64,000 nucleotides of DNA from Sphingomonas adhaesiva. GTDB lineage: Bacteria > Pseudomonadota > Alphaproteobacteria > Sphingomonadales > Sphingomonadaceae. The position numbers were made by a program, and so were the translations under genes. Every line of letters begins with the position of its first letter. Within the stretch, counting starts at the first letter, position 1. The stretch lies in contig NZ_NWVC01000009.1 in NCBI RefSeq assembly GCF_002374855.1, positions 20,357-84,356 of the forward strand. Direction: 5' to 3'. Under the pieces are notes generated by a model, which saw nothing but the letters and a program-made list of their open reading frames with translations, searched no databases and was not told where the DNA came from. Shown here piece after piece: positions 61,656-64,000 of the stretch.

Positions 61656-63407
61656 TCAGCAGGCGGGCGGCGGCCCCTTCAGCGTCATTTGCGGCATCCG
61701 GCAATCGACCTCGCCCTTTAGCCGCGGCGTCGCGCCGCTGATGTCGACGGCATAGGGAAAGCGCGCGCCCTCCGTCGATCCGGGCTTCTGCCAGCCAAGC
61801 GATTCGTAGACGCCCGGCGTCGCCGTCACCGCCAGATACAGGCGCGCATCCTTGGGGATACGATAGGAGACGGTGGCGCTACCGGTCCCCTCCACCGCGC
61901 CCAGGCGGGAATAGGATGCATCCGCCTCGCCCCGCACCGCCACCAGCGCGAAACGCCATGCCGCGTCCTTGGCGATGGTGGCGCCGGTCAGGCGTACGGA
62001 CACGGTGTCTCGATGGCCGGTCGGGGTCAGCGGAATGAGGTCCGTGCCGAACTGGTGCAGCACCTGGTCGGACTGCGGCACGAAACGGCCCGGCCGGTCG
62101 CCCGGAACCAGGGCGGCAAAGCGGCTCCCGCCGAACACGAACCGCGACTGCGCAACCGCGTCCAGCAGCGCGCGCTGGTTCATGAAGTCGAGCGTGACGA
62201 GCCGCGCGCCATACCATCCCATGTCGTCGGCGAAGGAGCGCAGGCCCTTCGGATAGGCGCCCGATGCCGTGCCGAGCCGCAGGATGGTCGGCACGAAATC
62301 CTCGGTAGACGCACCGGCGGCGGTTCGCGCATTGCGGGTCCACCCCGCCCAGACGAGCGGCCGCGTGCGCGAATCTTCGAATAGCATATTGAGGAACGGA
62401 AACGCACCATAGCGCGCATCGGGCCACAAAGGCCCCACATACTGGCGGTTACCGTAACTCCCGATCCACGTCGTCGAACCCGGCACGAGCAGGTTTCCGA
62501 GCCAGTTGCCGCCCGCTTCCCAGATCGCCCCGGCGCTCGGACTGTCCCGCAGACCGCCCGAGTAGAATTGCATGACATGACCGAATTCATGCGCGAACGT
62601 CTTGGACCCGTAATTGAGCATGCTCGCGGCGATCCAGATGGCGGGCGAGGCCATCGGGGTGCCCGACATCAGGTCGCCGTCCGCGACATGGGGGCGACCG
62701 GTGCCGGAGATGTAGACCGCGATGCGTCGGCGCTCGCTTGCCGGACGATCCGCGTAGGGCATCGGTGCGCCCGTCAGATCGCGGCTCAGATGCCATACCT
62801 GCTCCGCCCACGCCCCTGCGCGGGTCAGGACGGTGCGCCAATCCTCCTTGGTTTCGCGTGCATATGTATAGCTGTCGCCCTTGGTGTTCGTGCCGTACCA
62901 GAAGACGAAATGCTGGGTCTCGTATTTGGCGATCCTGCCCGCCTCGAGGTCGCCTGGCGCTACCTGCCCGGGTTCCAGCACGGTCGCATAGCTGTTGGGA
63001 TCGGGGGTGGAGGGATGCCGCGCGACCTCGGCGGCGATGATGGCCTGGTCGGCAGCGACGAACGAATCCGCCCGGAACGCTCGATAGCAGCCCGCCGCGG
63101 TCACCATCTCCACGATCCGCCGCGCCTCGCCGTCGTCGACGCCATAGGTTTTCAACAGCCGGGCACGGAACGGCGCGCCGATCGCCAGCCCCTCGCGAAT
63201 GCCACCATCATTGTCGATAGTCGCGGGCTGGCGGACCGGCTGGACCGGTGTCCAGCGTCGCAACGGATAGCGCCCCCATGGCGCGAGCGTCGTGCGGCTG
63301 CGACACCCGCCCGGCGCAGCGGCGAAGGCGGGACTGGCTTCCAACGACGCCGTACCGACCAGCACCGACATCAGCGCCATCCATCGCAATCCCGGCATCA
63401 TGCGCAT
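61656..63407 (-). CDS. exported DUF6055-like HEFGH metalloprotein
   Basis: 583 aa; ATG 63407 with GGGGA just upstream; signal peptide ending PAFAAA. A central metallopeptidase-like part has TFAHEFGHVMQF (HEFGH at 273-277) and a downstream Glu in IWEAGGNW (E297), the gluzincin pattern. The domain around EYETQHF-like KYETQHFVFWYG resembles DUF6055. A C-terminal beta-sandwich follows. Likely a secreted protease or glycoprotein-binding enzyme; activity unproven. Convergent with the PNGase A gene, 18 bp apart. An apparent upstream extension of the frame is IS sequence, not part of this gene. Confidence 0.8.
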   Translation of the reverse strand: MRMMPGLRWMALMSVLVGTASLEASPAFAAAPGGCRSRTTLAPWGRYPLRRWTPVQPVRQPATIDNDGGIREGLAIGAPFRARLLKTYGVDDGEARRIVEMVTAAGCYRAFRADSFVAADQAIIAAEVARHPSTPDPNSYATVLEPGQVAPGDLEAGRIAKYETQHFVFWYGTNTKGDSYTYARETKEDWRTVLTRAGAWAEQVWHLSRDLTGAPMPYADRPASERRRIAVYISGTGRPHVADGDLMSGTPMASPAIWIAASMLNYGSKTFAHEFGHVMQFYSGGLRDSPSAGAIWEAGGNWLGNLLVPGSTTWIGSYGNRQYVGPLWPDARYGAFPFLNMLFEDSRTRPLVWAGWTRNARTAAGASTEDFVPTILRLGTASGAYPKGLRSFADDMGWYGARLVTLDFMNQRALLDAVAQSRFVFGGSRFAALVPGDRPGRFVPQSDQVLHQFGTDLIPLTPTGHRDTVSVRLTGATIAKDAAWRFALVAVRGEADASYSRLGAVEGTGSATVSYRIPKDARLYLAVTATPGVYESLGWQKPGSTEGARFPYAVDISGATPRLKGEVDCRMPQMTLKGPPPAC

Positions 63408-63602
63408 CGTTCCCCACACCCTTCGCGCGTGCCTCCACTCCATAACGAACGATACCGCGCGCGACCTTCCGATATGCAACAGGACAAGGCACGCCGGAAA
63501 AGCCGTAACGCCGGCCAAGGGCGGCCCCCCGCGTACGGCAAGACTCGATGGTCTATCCGGACGTCGCGACCGAGCCCGCGCTGACGAGCGGAACGTCACG
63601 GT

Positions 63603-63747
63603 GCGAATGTTGGCTTCCTGCGGGATCGCCATCGGCGCCCGCGTGCCCAGCGCCCGTCTCCGGCCGTCACGCTTGCGCACCGTCAGCCGCTCTTCGCGAT
63701 ACAGCCGGTACACCTTCTTCAGGTTCATGCCCTTGCCTTCACGCCTA
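63603..63747 (-). pseudogene. IS3-family OrfB (transposase) fragment
   Basis: About 48 codons of a DDE transposase N-terminal region: RREGKGMNLKKVYRLYREER, then GTRAPMAIPQEANIR. In intact IS3-type OrfB this continues into the rve catalytic core, which is missing. The fragment runs on in frame into the 5' region of the DUF6055-like gene, so it is a truncated relic. Its upstream end stops at a CTAG where the next element begins. Confidence 0.85.
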
Positions 63748-63842
63748 GGGTCAGGACCCATTGATGTGAGCGTTGCGATCTGATTCAGGCTCCGCAAGGA
63801 GACCGGAATGAGCGACTTGTTTTGGCTGACGGATGAGCAGAT
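63748..63842 (+). mobile_element. IS5-family remnant (left end and first residues of the transposase)
   Basis: GGTCAGGACCC at about 63749 looks like an IS terminal repeat and abuts a CTAG, a target-site type used by some IS5 subgroups. ATG 63808 begins MSDLFWLTDEQ, the common start of IS5-family transposases. The frame is broken after 11-12 residues by the next insertion. Confidence 0.75.
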
Positions 63843-64000
63843 TGAACCGCCCCGGGTTTGTCGGAGGCCCCAGCTCCTGAGAGGAAGGGTCTATGACGAG
63901 CAAGACGACGAACAAGTTCTCGCCTGAGGTTCGCACCCGCGCGGTGCGGATGGTGCTGGAACACGAGAAGGATCACCCGTCGCGGTGGGCGGCGATAGTA
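63843..64000 (+). mobile_element. IS3-family element, left end, continues past the window
   Basis: TGAACCGCCCCGGGTTTG at 63843 fits an IS3-family terminal repeat, interrupting the IS5 remnant inside MSDLFWLTDEQ. The transposase OrfA starts 50 bp later. Confidence 0.75.
63893..64000 (+). CDS. IS3-family OrfA transposase, cut by the window end
   Basis: 36 codons are visible. [20 protein letters not shown] followed by [15 protein letters not shown] is the HTH_Tnp_1 region of IS3 OrfA. GAGGAAGG at 63881-63888 is its RBS. Whether the element is intact lies beyond the window. Confidence 0.88.
   Translation, partial: MTSKTTNKFSPEVRTRAVRMVLEHEKDHPSRWAAIV

Noticed and set aside
61656..63797. A single 713-codon protein combining IS OrfB and DUF6055
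   Set aside because: The first ~65 codons are IS3 OrfB plus an IS5 end, then non-coding leader. A signal peptide and RBS mark the real start at 63407.

Overview
The window is a GC-rich, tightly packed chromosomal segment of an alphaproteobacterium, most likely a Sphingomonas-type sphingomonad. The grounds are three TonB-dependent receptors (TBDTs), a tonB-exbB-exbD1-exbD2 cluster, FecI/FecR surface signalling, many Ala/Arg/Asp-rich proteins, very short gene spacing with ATGA or GTGA start-stop overlaps, and core genes (parC, purC/S/Q, CCA-adding enzyme, folB, tRNA-Arg). The species call is inference from gene content; no rRNA is present.

Layout. 1-10004: the 3' part of a TBDT, a secreted class-C-like serine hydrolase, an ECF sigma factor, an exported M20 peptidase coupled to a CapA-like protein, a HypT-like LysR regulator and a DauA-like D-amino-acid dehydrogenase. 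Together they could serve uptake and breakdown of peptides containing D-amino acids. 9984-17265: a ROK repressor divergent from a TBDT / YdcF-like / S1-P1-nuclease-like operon, facing a GPH-type sugar symporter. 17355-19778: a large MscS-type channel. 19889-27862: a translationally coupled glgX-treZ-malQ-treY operon that makes trehalose from glycogen or maltodextrin, closed by a strong UUCG-loop terminator. 27976-31887: glpK divergent from glpD-glpR, with repeated TTCG motifs between them. 31915-34760: a secreted M16 pair, one active and one lacking the zinc motif. 34941-38540: a small TPR protein, a gene-free gap, then the TonB energising system on the minus strand. 38767-51611: housekeeping genes (folB, GST, GNAT, DUF1285, CoA-pyrophosphatase, CCA-adding enzyme, a GGDEF-EAL protein, parC, a lipoprotein hydrolase, purC-purS-purQ, a GFA-family protein and a queuosine-precursor transporter), ending at tRNA-Arg(UCU). 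51833-63407: an accessory module made of fecI-fecR, divergent from a very large STN-containing TBDT, a two-domain M16 zinc protease, a bacterial peptide:N-glycanase of the PNGase A family and a DUF6055-like HEFGH metalloprotein. 63603-64000: nested insertion-sequence debris.

The most interesting part is 51833-63407. It pairs a substrate-sensing outer-membrane transporter with secreted enzymes able to remove N-glycans from glycopeptides and to cut the peptides, and it lies between a tRNA gene and IS remnants. I read it as a candidate inducible N-glycoprotein scavenging locus. The family assignments are supported by visible motifs; the joint pathway is inference.
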